DNA of 64,000 nucleotides. Origin: Oceanobacillus polygoni. GTDB taxonomy: Bacteria; Bacillota; Bacilli; Bacillales; Amphibacillaceae. The stretch spans positions 310,857-374,856 of the forward strand of contig NZ_PIJY01000024.1 of the NCBI RefSeq assembly GCF_008304605.1, given 5' to 3'. The notes beneath the pieces are model-generated. The model was not told where the DNA came from. It searched no databases and was given only the letters and a program-made list of their open reading frames with translations. The position numbers were made by a program, and so were the translations under genes. Each line of letters starts with the position of its first letter. Position 1 is the first letter of the stretch. Positions 38,129-46,153 of this stretch are shown here, in pieces.

Positions 38129-39628
38129 ATGAAAAACAAAGCATTTTTAAATCCAGTATTTTTTGTTTCAGCTATTGTTATTTTTTTATTAGTCATTACC
38201 GGAGCTATTGCGCCTTCACGATTTGGAAAAGTTGCTGAGACATTATTTAATTTTACGACAACGAATTTTGGGTGGTTTTATTTACTTGCCGTATTTATTT
38301 TTATCGCATTCTTAATTGGTCTTGCAATAAGCAAATACGGAAGACTGAGACTAGGGAATGCAAACTCTCGTCCAGAGTACCCTTTCTTTACATGGATTGG
38401 GATGCTTTTTTCCACAGGATTTGGTTCTGGTCTGGTGTTCTGGGGTGTCGCAGAACCAATGAGCCATTTTTTAAACACACCATTTCCTGGGCTTGATGCC
38501 CAAACTCCAGAAGCAGCAAGAATTGCAATGGGATATGCATTCTTTAACTGGGGAATTAGCCAGTGGTCTGTATTCGCGATTGTTGGACTTGTCATTGGTT
38601 ATGTACAATTTAGAAAAGATAAAAATGGCCTTATTTCCACTTCGATTCGTCCTGTCGTTGGATCGAATCAAGTTGTGGCGAATACAGTCGACTCTTTTGC
38701 AGTTATCGCAACGGTAATGGGGGTTGCAACTTCATTAGGACTTGGGATTTTACAGATGAATGGTGGAATGACTTCGATATTTGGACTACCGAATTCAATC
38801 GGAATTCAAATTCTCATTGCTTTAGCAATGCTCATCACCTATTTATCTTCCTCTATAACAGGTTTAAATAAGGGAATGAAATGGTTAAGTAATATTAATC
38901 TTGCGGCCTGTCTATTATTGTTACTCTTTGTTTTCTTTGCAGGTCCAACGGTATTTATATTAGAAACTTTTGTTTTAGGCTTAGGTGACTATTTGACAAA
39001 TTTTGTTCAATATAGTTTACGGATGACACCATACGAAGGTGGTACATGGGTGCATGAGTGGACGATTTTCTATTGGGCATGGGCAATTTCTTGGTCCCCA
39101 TTTGTTGGTGCTTTTGTTGCACGAGTTTCAAAAGGTAGAACGATACGAGAATTTATTTTTGGTGTGCTCGTAGTTCCACCTGCGATTGCCTGTTTATGGA
39201 TTGCTGTATTTGGAGGCACAACGCTGTACAGTGATTTAAATTTGGGAACACAAATAGCAGAGGCAGTAGATGTAGATTTAGCAGTTGCACTATTTGAAAC
39301 CTTTGGGACGCTGCCATTTTCGGCAATTACTTCTGTGCTAGCTATTCTACTCATTTTTACATTTTTAGTAACCTCTGCAGATTCAGCAACCTATATAATA
39401 GGAAGTATGACGTCAAAAGGAAGCATAAACCCTTCTATTATAACAAAAGTTATCTGGGGTATTTTAATTACTGCAATTGCTGTTGTTTTGCTAATGGCAG
39501 GTGGCCTAGAGGCATTGCAAACTGCGTCATTAACTTCAGCATTGCCATTAACCGTTGTCATTCTTATTATGATGATTTCATTTTTAAGAATTTTATCGAA
39601 AGACTTTCGAGATAAGAATAAGCGTTAG
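38129..39628 (+). CDS. BCCT-family betaine/choline-type transporter
   Basis: 499 residues, twelve hydrophobic segments. The aromatic binding segment is TIFYWAWAISWSPFVGAFVARVSKGRTIREF, the BCCT hallmark; GSGLVFWGVAEPMSH and FFNWGISQWSVFA are also typical. Start 38129 is 8 nt after AGAAAGGA. Likely imports glycine betaine or a related compatible solute with sodium (OpuD type), matching ectABC nearby. The exact substrate is not readable. Confidence 0.92.
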   Translation: MKNKAFLNPVFFVSAIVIFLLVITGAIAPSRFGKVAETLFNFTTTNFGWFYLLAVFIFIAFLIGLAISKYGRLRLGNANSRPEYPFFTWIGMLFSTGFGSGLVFWGVAEPMSHFLNTPFPGLDAQTPEAARIAMGYAFFNWGISQWSVFAIVGLVIGYVQFRKDKNGLISTSIRPVVGSNQVVANTVDSFAVIATVMGVATSLGLGILQMNGGMTSIFGLPNSIGIQILIALAMLITYLSSSITGLNKGMKWLSNINLAACLLLLLFVFFAGPTVFILETFVLGLGDYLTNFVQYSLRMTPYEGGTWVHEWTIFYWAWAISWSPFVGAFVARVSKGRTIREFIFGVLVVPPAIACLWIAVFGGTTLYSDLNLGTQIAEAVDVDLAVALFETFGTLPFSAITSVLAILLIFTFLVTSADSATYIIGSMTSKGSINPSIITKVIWGILITAIAVVLLMAGGLEALQTASLTSALPLTVVILIMMISFLRILSKDFRDKNKR

Positions 39629-39632
39629 TATG

Positions 39633-39661
39633 AAACAGCTGGAATTTCCAGCTGTTTTTTT
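39633..39661 (+). terminator. Terminator of the BCCT transporter gene
   Basis: AAACAGCTGG pairs with CCAGCTGTTT around AATT, followed by T. Confidence 0.9.
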
Positions 39662-39863
39662 GAGAATAGAATAAAATATCTCTCGCATTGACCAAATGGA
39701 TTACGCTTCATAAGTATAAGGGTCTCCTATAAAGCAAAGAATGATTTCATAAGAATACCTATAACGAAAGATGATTTGTTTTATAACAACTTTCCATGTG
39801 TTTTGTAGAGCTATGAAACAAAATACGGCATAAAATTTTACTTTGTTAATTGTACGTTAAATA

Positions 39864-39892
39864 TAGACTCATATTTTCAAATATATTATAAT
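39864..39892 (+). promoter_or_regulatory. Possible promoter of the CNNM/CorC gene
   Basis: TAGACT (39864-39869), 17-nt spacer, perfect TATAAT (39887-39892). It would give a 5' leader of about 180 nt. The rest of the 448-bp gap after the BCCT gene (39662-39863) shows nothing I can name. Confidence 0.55.
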
Positions 39893-39907
39893 CATTTTAG
39901 GGAAGTA

Positions 39908-39992
39908 GGTGATTCAGGTGGGAAGGTAAAACAATATAACAGATTCAGCAATGATTCGGTGAATGTATTTTTTACCTATGTGTTGAATCATC
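39908..39992 (+). ncRNA. Structured leader upstream of the CNNM/CorC gene
   Basis: Nested inverted repeats in the predicted 5' UTR: GGTGATTCA (39908-39916) with TGAATCATC (39984-39992); GGTAAA (39925-39930) with TTTACC (39971-39976); ATTCA (39943-39947) with TGAAT (39960-39964). It does not carry M-box or yybP-ykoY sequence signatures. Could be an uncharacterised cis-regulatory RNA; could be chance pairing. Confidence 0.4.
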
Positions 39993-40036
39993 AGCGTACG
40001 GAGTTTCATTTTTATTATACTTAATTTTTAGAAATC

Positions 40037-40076
40037 AGGAGGTGAAGTCCTTGTGTTTTAAGCACAAGGACCTTAA
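40037..40076 (+). promoter_or_regulatory. SD separated from its start codon by a hairpin
   Basis: AGGAGG (40037-40042) lies 34 nt before the TTG start. Between them GTCCTTGTG (40047-40055) pairs perfectly with CACAAGGAC (40063-40071). Folding leaves TGAA plus CTTAA, 9 nt, as effective spacing. An in-frame TAA directly before TTG rules out an earlier start. Confidence 0.7.
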
Positions 40077-41372
40077 TTGGACGTATCCACGATAGTGAAT
40101 TTACTTGCAGTTGCTGTACTAATCGCATTTACCGCTTTTTTTGTAATGGCGGAATTTGCCATTGTAAAGGTGCGAAGTACACAACTTGAACCACATATTG
40201 AGAATGGTAAGAAAAAAGCGATTTATGCTAAACAGGTTGTCTCACATTTAGACGAATACCTATCTGCTTGTCAGCTTGGGATAACGATCACGGCTTTAGG
40301 TATTGGACGTTTGGCAGAACCTACATTTGAGCGAATGCTCCATCCGGTATTCGGTGCACTTGAACTTGGCGGTGCACTTGTAACGACACTTTCAATTGTA
40401 GTGTCATTTGCATTTGCTACCTTTCTCCACGTTGTTGTTGGGGAACTGGCGCCGAAAACGTTGGCAATTCAAAAAGCAGAGCAAGTTACACTGTTTGTTG
40501 CAAGACCGCTAATGTGGTTCTATCGTTTGCTCTTCCCATTCATTTGGTTCTTAAACGGTTCAGCTCGACTCTTAACACGTGCTATAGGACTAAAGCCTAT
40601 AAGCGGTCATGAAGAATCGCACAGTGAAGAAGAACTTCGCTTGATTCTTGCAGATAGTTATAAGAGTGGTGAAATCAATCAATCAGAAATGATGTATGTG
40701 AATAACATTTTTGATTTTGATGAACGTGTAGCAAGGGAAATAATGGTTCCTCGAACGGAAATGATTTATTTTTCAAAAGAGGACACTTTCGAAGCAAATC
40801 TTGATATTATTCGCGAGGGGCAATTTACGAGATACCCTGTCGCTGACGAAGATAAAGATAACATTATAGGCTTGGTAAACCTAAAGGAAGTTCTAACCGG
40901 TAAATTTGATGATCATAAACCCAATACAATCGAGAAATTTATTCGTCCGATTATCCATGTTTCAGAAGCAACACCGATTAAGCAGCTTCTGCTTAAAATG
41001 CAGAAAGAACGAATCCATATGGCTATTGTAAATGATGAATATGGTGGAACGGCAGGTCTTGTTACAGTTGAAGATATACTGGAAGAAATCGTAGGAGATA
41101 TCCGAGATGAGTTTGACGAACATGAGATGCCAGAGGTAGAACAAGTCGACGAAAACACCCATCTTGTTTCTGGAAAAATTAGCTTAGAAGAAGTAAATCA
41201 ACTGTTAAATATTTACCTTGCTGATGATGAGGTCGATACGATCGGTGGTTGGTTCTTTACGAATAATCTGGAAGCCGAAGTTGGAGCAGTAATGGAATAT
41301 GAAGGCTATGAATTTATTCTAGAGGAAAAAGATGGATATCAGATTAAGCGAATTAAAATTGTGAAATTATAA
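40077..41372 (+). CDS. CNNM/CorC-family hemolysin-like transporter
   Basis: 431 residues: a CNNM membrane domain (about 1-190, four hydrophobic segments, GELAPKTLAIQKAE motif), two CBS domains (about 205-330; VPRTEMIYF, GQFTRYPVADEDKDNIIGLV, YGGTAGLVTVEDILEEIVGDI) and a CorC_HlyC C-terminal domain. Homologues such as B. subtilis MpfA (YhdP) and YugS are linked to magnesium efflux. TTG start with the hairpin-separated SD described at 40037-40076. Monocistronic. Confidence 0.9.
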   Translation: MDVSTIVNLLAVAVLIAFTAFFVMAEFAIVKVRSTQLEPHIENGKKKAIYAKQVVSHLDEYLSACQLGITITALGIGRLAEPTFERMLHPVFGALELGGALVTTLSIVVSFAFATFLHVVVGELAPKTLAIQKAEQVTLFVARPLMWFYRLLFPFIWFLNGSARLLTRAIGLKPISGHEESHSEEELRLILADSYKSGEINQSEMMYVNNIFDFDERVAREIMVPRTEMIYFSKEDTFEANLDIIREGQFTRYPVADEDKDNIIGLVNLKEVLTGKFDDHKPNTIEKFIRPIIHVSEATPIKQLLLKMQKERIHMAIVNDEYGGTAGLVTVEDILEEIVGDIRDEFDEHEMPEVEQVDENTHLVSGKISLEEVNQLLNIYLADDEVDTIGGWFFTNNLEAEVGAVMEYEGYEFILEEKDGYQIKRIKIVKL

Positions 41373-41379
41373 TGTGTGA

Positions 41380-41418
41380 AAAAAAGGCAAGCTTTCATGA
41401 AGAGAGTTTGCCTTTTTC
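41380..41418 (+). terminator. Terminator of the CNNM/CorC gene
   Basis: AAAAAAGGCAAGCT pairs imperfectly with AGTTTGCCTTTTT (one GU pair). Confidence 0.85.
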
Positions 41419-41506
41419 TGTGAGGTAAGAAAGTAGAAGCTCCTATAGTACATGAAGTCTAGAATTCAAGTTAAATTCTGTTCATCGAGGAGCTTACTTT
41501 AAAGGA

Positions 41507-41686
41507 ATGGTTAAAAAAGCAGGGATTCATTCTTTGGAAGAAATGGATGCTCATTACGAGGAGAAAGCGGCTCTAACACAATCTATAGATAGTGCTAATG
41601 CTTATCTATATTTAGCATGAGATGAATCGAAATATGTAACCGGATTAGAAATAGGTGTTGATGGTGGATGGACGGCAAATTCTTAA
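41507..41686 (+). pseudogene. Decayed C-terminal part of a short-chain dehydrogenase
   Basis: The frame from 41507 reads MVKKAGIHSLEEMDAHY and so on, meets a TGA at 41618-41620, and then continues DESKYVTGLEIGVDGGWTA, the normal SDR C-terminal consensus (YVTG...VDGGWTA). The cofactor-binding and catalytic halves are missing. A relic of a deleted gene between the CNNM and release-factor genes. Confidence 0.75.
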
Positions 41687-41699
41687 TAGTCTAGACCAT

Positions 41700-41735
41700 A
41701 ACCTCTGATAGAAATTGTTATCAGAGGTATTTATT
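41700..41735 (+). terminator. Terminator-like hairpin after the SDR relic
   Basis: ACCTCTGATA pairs with TATCAGAGGT, followed by ATTTATT. Possibly the old terminator of the decayed dehydrogenase gene. Confidence 0.6.
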
Positions 41736-41847
41736 ATGTTTGGCATTTATTCGTCATTTACAAAATGGATTGAAAGTAATACGTATAGGTTTAGATTTAC
41801 TGAATATAGGTTAAAGGGATAGTACAATTTCTTTTAGGAGGTTGCCA

Positions 41848-42654
41848 ATGGATATAAATGCAAAATTAAAAGAACTAGAAAATGTAAAGACGGCAGGTAG
41901 TAATAAGGTTTTTACAATGTACTTAAATACAGATAGAACCGATCCGGATCAGCAAGGTGGAGAGTGGAAAATCCATTTCAAAAATGGCATGCGGAATTTT
42001 GAAAGTTATTTAAGTGAAGCGAATGATAAAGAAGAGCTTCATAATTTCCAAGTCGTAAAGAAAAAGGTAGAGCGATTTATTAAGGAAAACGAGCAACAGC
42101 AGCTAAAGGGGATTATTGTATTTGCAACTGCAGATGATGAGGTTTGGTACGCAGAAATCGTCCAAATGAGATTAGAGAATGAGTTTTATTGGCAAGAAAC
42201 ACCAGAATTAGATCAGTTTCGAAAGCTAAAAGAAACCTATCCAAAGACGGGAATCATTCTTGTGCAACAAAATCAAATAAAGGTTATCGACTCTTATCTG
42301 AACCAAATTGAAGATACATTTTCTTATGAGCTCGATGTCGAAACGGATACATGGCGCATAATGCAAGGACCACGTAAAGGTACCTCTGGCACGACAGGGC
42401 TAGGTTCCACTAATTTACAGAAGGATAAGTTCGAAGCTCGTTATGAAGTGAATCAACAGCGCTGGTATAAAAAAATTGCTCCTAAAATAGACAAGCAAGC
42501 GAAAGATAGAGGTTGGCAGAAAATAGTTGTTGTTGGTGAGAATGGTGCTTCCAAAGTACTTACAAATCAGATGAGTAAATCGGTCGATGAAATTATCCAG
42601 AAAAATATGCTTGACCATGAAGAATCGAAGGTTATGCATGAAGTACTGGGGTAA
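41848..42654 (+). CDS. VLRF1-family (Vms1/aeRF1-like) peptidyl-tRNA release factor homologue
   Basis: 268 residues. N-terminal VFTMYLNTDRTDPDQQGGEWKIHFKNGM and the central GTSGTTGLGSTNLQKDKFEARYEVNQQRWYKKI segment match bacterial VLRF1 proteins, predicted to hydrolyse peptidyl-tRNA on stalled or split ribosomes. The segment around GTSGTTGLGST would hold the catalytic loop; a GGQ motif is not seen. ATG 41848 is 6 nt after TAGGAGG. Monocistronic. Call from family resemblance only. Confidence 0.7.
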   Translation: MDINAKLKELENVKTAGSNKVFTMYLNTDRTDPDQQGGEWKIHFKNGMRNFESYLSEANDKEELHNFQVVKKKVERFIKENEQQQLKGIIVFATADDEVWYAEIVQMRLENEFYWQETPELDQFRKLKETYPKTGIILVQQNQIKVIDSYLNQIEDTFSYELDVETDTWRIMQGPRKGTSGTTGLGSTNLQKDKFEARYEVNQQRWYKKIAPKIDKQAKDRGWQKIVVVGENGASKVLTNQMSKSVDEIIQKNMLDHEESKVMHEVLG

Positions 42655-42685
42655 GGATTGAAATGAACATAATAAGCACATAAAA

Positions 42686-42717
42686 AAGCGTCTAAGCGGG
42701 TCAACGCTTAGACGCTT
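42686..42717 (-). terminator. Terminator of the znu-zur-crcB-SH3 cluster
   Basis: AAGCGTCTAAGCG pairs perfectly with CGCTTAGACGCTT. The T run (TTTTTT) is on the minus-strand side, so it mainly ends the minus-strand genes; it may also stop the plus-strand release-factor gene. Confidence 0.8.
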
Positions 42718-42769
42718 CATGAATGGTACGCATTAGGCAAAAACAAGCAAGCTAATCCTATGGCGAAAA

Positions 42770-43213
42770 TTAATCTTTTTCACTTAAATATTTTTCATTC
42801 ACATAGCCTGTAAAATCTGGCGTTGTTATTTTAACCCATTCACTTCCGTCATCTTCCACTTCTACTTTCTGATCAATTGTTACGATACCTACAATGTCAT
42901 AATCCGTGCCAGGGCCACTGCGCGCATTTAATAAATCAGCTGTGACATAACGGGTTGAATAAGTTATCTCCTCAGATTCATCCTCATCTTCTGCTTGGTT
43001 GTTCTCGTTGTCATCAGTTGAGAGATCAGAAGTATCATTTTCATCGTCGCTTATAGTTGTTAAGCTATTGTTTGTAGCCTTAGCCAAACCTTGTTCTTCA
43101 CTAGTAGCAAAGTCCGGATTCATAAACTGATGCTGCATAATGGCAACAAATGCAATAAAGACAGCCGTTAGAATGAGTAATATTGTAAAAATAATAGCTT
43201 TTTTTCTATCCAT
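42770..43213 (-). CDS. Membrane-anchored bacterial SH3 domain protein
   Basis: 147 residues: one N-terminal membrane helix (about 6-26), an acidic low-complexity linker rich in Asp, Glu and Asn (about 40-80), then an SH3b domain (TADLLNARSGPGTDYDIVGIVTIDQKVEV ... WVKITTPDFTGYVNEKYL). Such domains bind cell-wall peptide. Located outside the membrane by topology. 79 nt downstream of crcB2 and maybe co-transcribed. Role unknown. Confidence 0.8.
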   Translation of the reverse strand: MDRKKAIIFTILLILTAVFIAFVAIMQHQFMNPDFATSEEQGLAKATNNSLTTISDDENDTSDLSTDDNENNQAEDEDESEEITYSTRYVTADLLNARSGPGTDYDIVGIVTIDQKVEVEDDGSEWVKITTPDFTGYVNEKYLSEKD

Positions 43214-43292
43214 TTCTCACTTCTCCTAAAACTAATATCTAGAAGATAGTATACATGAAATGATAGAAAAAGGAAAAGAAGAAACCAAAGAA

Positions 43293-43637
43293 TCAAAACA
43301 GTCGAAGAACAAGGAGTACTACTGCAATAGAAACAAAAAAAGAACTAAAGACATAGCCAATAGCCTTCCAGTATCTTTTTTCCAATAACAGGTTCAACGT
43401 TTCATTGCCGAAGGTTGAAAAAGTAGTATATGCTCCACAGAAACCAGCACCAAGGAATAGCCAAATCTTATCGGAAATCATTCCATCTTGGTTGAACTTT
43501 AATAAAAACGCTAAAAACATGGAGCCGCTTATGTTGACAACCCATGTAGCGAGTATTCGTTTATTTAATTGAAGCGAGATGGCATACCTAGCAATACTTC
43601 CAATAAAACCACCGAGGGCGACGAGTAATAGATTCAT
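43293..43637 (-). CDS. crcB: Fluoride channel subunit CrcB/Fluc (second copy)
   Basis: 114 residues, four membrane helices. Family motifs: GGFIGSIARYAIS, TWVVNISGSM and GFCGAYTTFSTFGNE (phenylalanine box and central sodium site). Overlaps the first crcB by 4 nt, so the two should form a dual-topology or hetero-paired fluoride channel as in other Bacillales with tandem crcB. No fluoride riboswitch is seen in front. Confidence 0.93.
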   Translation of the reverse strand: MNLLLVALGGFIGSIARYAISLQLNKRILATWVVNISGSMFLAFLLKFNQDGMISDKIWLFLGAGFCGAYTTFSTFGNETLNLLLEKRYWKAIGYVFSSFFVSIAVVLLVLRLF

Positions 43638-44017
43638 GCGTTTACCTGCTTTCTAGCAGCTATACGGTAACCTAGAAAACATAATGCAAGTCCAACAAAA
43701 AAAGAAATCAATATGTAGCTGATAGCCATTGCAACACTTTCATTCCATAATCTAGCTGTTTCAAGGGCTAGTGTAGAAAAGGTGGTAAAAGAGCCAATCA
43801 CGCCGACAGTGAGTGCCGCTAATAATTCTGGAGCCAGCTTTTGTTTTGCATATGGGTGATTTAAAAGGAAAGGGAGCAAAAAACAACCAATTAAATTTAC
43901 AGTCAATGTGGCGAAGGGGTAGCCGTTCGTATCTCCATAAAGCAAGGAAATACAGTACCGGCCCCCCGCACCAAGCATGCCACCTATTCCTACAGCCAAC
44001 AACAGTTTTACACTCAT
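43634..44017 (-). CDS. crcB: Fluoride channel subunit CrcB/Fluc (first copy)
   Basis: 127 residues with four membrane helices; GIGGMLGAGGRYCIS, FATLTVNLIGCF and VGVIGSFTTFSTLALE are the CrcB signatures. The ATG overlaps the zur stop by 4 nt (ATGA), so translation is coupled to the zinc regulator gene, an unusual neighbour. Fluoride export is expected from the family; link to zinc is unexplained. Confidence 0.93.
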   Translation of the reverse strand: MSVKLLLAVGIGGMLGAGGRYCISLLYGDTNGYPFATLTVNLIGCFLLPFLLNHPYAKQKLAPELLAALTVGVIGSFTTFSTLALETARLWNESVAMAISYILISFFVGLALCFLGYRIAARKQVNA

Positions 44018-44427
44018 GCGCTTTTACAAAGTGGACATAAACCATAGATTTCAAACTTATGACCTTCAATTGCATAGTTTGCAAGTGTTTGCTGTACTTC
44101 ATCCATTGGACAAACCACAATTTCTTTTGTTTTTCCACATGCATTGCAAATAAAATGATGATGATGATGATGTGTACAATTCATTCGAAAGTGTTTCTCA
44201 CCGTTTAGTTCTGTTGTTTCTAGAATTCCTACTTCATTATATAAATGAAGGTTACGATAGACCGTATCAAAGCTGATACCCTCATACGTTTCTTCCAGAT
44301 AATTGATTAAATCCTTGGCAGTACGGTATCCATCAGCCTTTTCAAAAAAGGCGAGGATATCTTTTCGTCTTCCTGTTGTTTTATAGCCTTTATTTCTTAG
44401 TAATTCAATCGCTTCATCGATGTTCAC
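44014..44427 (-). CDS. zur: Zinc-responsive Fur-family repressor Zur
   Basis: 137 residues. Winged helix with GISFDTVYRNLHLYNEVGILE; regulatory zinc region ELNGEKHFRMNC followed by six consecutive His (86-91); structural zinc Cys pairs C94/C97 (CNAC) and C131/C134 (CPLC). Closely resembles B. subtilis Zur (YqfV) including the PMDE segment. GTG at 44427 follows AGGAGG by 9 nt. Placed directly after the znu genes, it should control them through boxes at 47171-47208. Confidence 0.93.
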   Translation of the reverse strand: MNIDEAIELLRNKGYKTTGRRKDILAFFEKADGYRTAKDLINYLEETYEGISFDTVYRNLHLYNEVGILETTELNGEKHFRMNCTHHHHHHFICNACGKTKEIVVCPMDEVQQTLANYAIEGHKFEIYGLCPLCKSA

Positions 44428-44482
44428 GCTAAATCCCCTCCTATATTCGTTTGGGTTAAGAGGTAGCACTTTAAGAGGTAGT

Positions 44483-45313
44483 TCAAACACGAATTTTAAT
44501 TCGTTTTATTCCAATAGCAATTAATAAAATAATAATGGATACCATTACAATCGTGCCACCTGGCGGGATGGATAAATAATATCCCGATATGAGTCCGATA
44601 ATGACGGATAGCTCTCCAAATAAGATCGATAAGAGCATCATTTGTTTAAAACCTTTAGCAAGTCGCATGCTTGCCGCAACGGGTAATGTCATTAAGGCAG
44701 ATACGAGCAGTACACCGACTATTCGAATCGATGCAGCAATAACGAGTGCGGTCAGCACGATAAAAAGTAAGTGAATCCGTTTGGAATGTAGTCCTGATAT
44801 CGTTGCATGCTCTTCATCAAATGATAAAGTAAAAAGTTCCTTATAAAATAGTACTACTACTAGTATAACAAAAATTGCGATTGCAAGTATCATTAAAAAG
44901 TCATTTTGACTGACAGCGGAAACCGACCCGAATAAATAATTAAATAAATCGGTATTAAAGCCATCAGCGACGGATATGAAAATGACACTTAATCCAACGC
45001 CACCGGATAAAATAATTGGAATGGCGAGCTCCTGGTACGCTTTATACACCGAACGGAGCTTTTCAATGAGAATGGATCCGAGCACGGAAAAGGCCATTCC
45101 GCTATACAATGGTCCAATCATTAGTCCGAACTTCTTTTCTGCCATTAGTCCAAAGGCGATTCCAGCCAGGGTTACATGGGACAATGCATCTGCAATTAAA
45201 GATAAGCGTCGTACAACTATAAATGTACCGAGGAGTGGGGCGATAACTCCAATAAGCAATCCCGTTAAAAATGTGTATCGTAGAAAATCATATTGAAAAA
45301 AGTCCGCTAGCAT
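44483..45313 (-). CDS. znuB: Zinc ABC transporter permease
   Basis: 276 residues, eight or so membrane helices, ABC-3 family (ZnuB/AdcB). FIVVRRLSLIADALSHVTLAGIAFG carries the coupling-type motif; LLVSALMTLPVAASMRLAKGF is a second conserved block. ATG 45313 is 8 nt after TTGGAGG. Follows znuC by 16 nt. Substrate assigned as zinc from Zur and the His-rich ZnuA; manganese transporters share the fold. Confidence 0.93.
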   Translation of the reverse strand: MLADFFQYDFLRYTFLTGLLIGVIAPLLGTFIVVRRLSLIADALSHVTLAGIAFGLMAEKKFGLMIGPLYSGMAFSVLGSILIEKLRSVYKAYQELAIPIILSGGVGLSVIFISVADGFNTDLFNYLFGSVSAVSQNDFLMILAIAIFVILVVVLFYKELFTLSFDEEHATISGLHSKRIHLLFIVLTALVIAASIRIVGVLLVSALMTLPVAASMRLAKGFKQMMLLSILFGELSVIIGLISGYYLSIPPGGTIVMVSIIILLIAIGIKRIKIRV

Positions 45314-45329
45314 AATAGTTCCTCCAACA

Positions 45330-46085
45330 TCAATGATTGTGGCTAACAATATTTACGGGATGTCCATAAAATTGTGATAAGTCCTTTTCGGTTAAGGACG
45401 TGTATTCTTCTGGTTTTCCATGAAAATGTAATGTTTTATTAAGACAAACGATATCTGTTGCATATTCTGTCATGGTGCCCGTATCGTGTGTTACAAGCAA
45501 CAATGTTTTATGTTGCTTTTGGTGTAATTGGTTCAATAGCTCATAAAATCGTTTTACATTTTCATAGTCGATACCAACCGTAGGCTCGTCCAGAATAATT
45601 AAATCTGGGTCGCTAACTAGTGCACGAGCAATAAAGATCCGTTGCTGCTGCCCACCGGAGAGGTTACCGATATTTTCATATGCGTATTCAAGCATTCCAA
45701 CTTGATCGATTGCATGTAATATTTTATCTTTATGTGTTTTATTAAAAAATTTAAAGTAACCGATTGTTGCAGTTAGCCCGGAGGAAACCACTTCATAAAC
45801 GGTTGCGGGAAATCCTTTATTAAAAGCATTTGCTTTTTGAGAAACAAATCCAATTTTATTCCGATCCTGAAGTTTATCTACGTTTTCATTAAAGATGTTG
45901 ATGGACCCTTGGTCAGGCTTTAGTAATCCAAGAATAAGTTTAATCAAGGTTGTCTTTCCACCACCATTCGGGCCGACTACCCCCATGAAAGCCCCTTTAG
46001 GAACTTCAAAGTTAATTTGATCAAGTACCGTTTTATTTTCATAAGCGTAACTAACGTTTTTCATTGTTACAGCAGGATATTCCAT
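45330..46085 (-). CDS. znuC: Zinc ABC transporter ATPase
   Basis: 251 residues. Walker A GPNGGGKTT, Q-loop FVSQKAN, signature LSGGQQQR, Walker B LIILDEPTVGID and H-loop VTHD. Start at 46085 (MEYPAV) with AAGAGGTG upstream; 68 nt after znuA. Energises uptake through ZnuB from lipoprotein ZnuA. Confidence 0.94.
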   Translation of the reverse strand: MEYPAVTMKNVSYAYENKTVLDQINFEVPKGAFMGVVGPNGGGKTTLIKLILGLLKPDQGSINIFNENVDKLQDRNKIGFVSQKANAFNKGFPATVYEVVSSGLTATIGYFKFFNKTHKDKILHAIDQVGMLEYAYENIGNLSGGQQQRIFIARALVSDPDLIILDEPTVGIDYENVKRFYELLNQLHQKQHKTLLLVTHDTGTMTEYATDIVCLNKTLHFHGKPEEYTSLTEKDLSQFYGHPVNIVSHNH

Positions 46086-46153
46086 GATGACACCTCTTTC
46101 CTTAAAATATAGGAAGCATCTGCTTTCCATAAATGCAGATGCTAAAAGATAGA

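Noticed and set aside
39893-40036. M-box or yybP-ykoY riboswitch before the CNNM gene
   Set aside because: The leader is foldable, but the conserved blocks of both known classes are missing, so a known class cannot be assigned.
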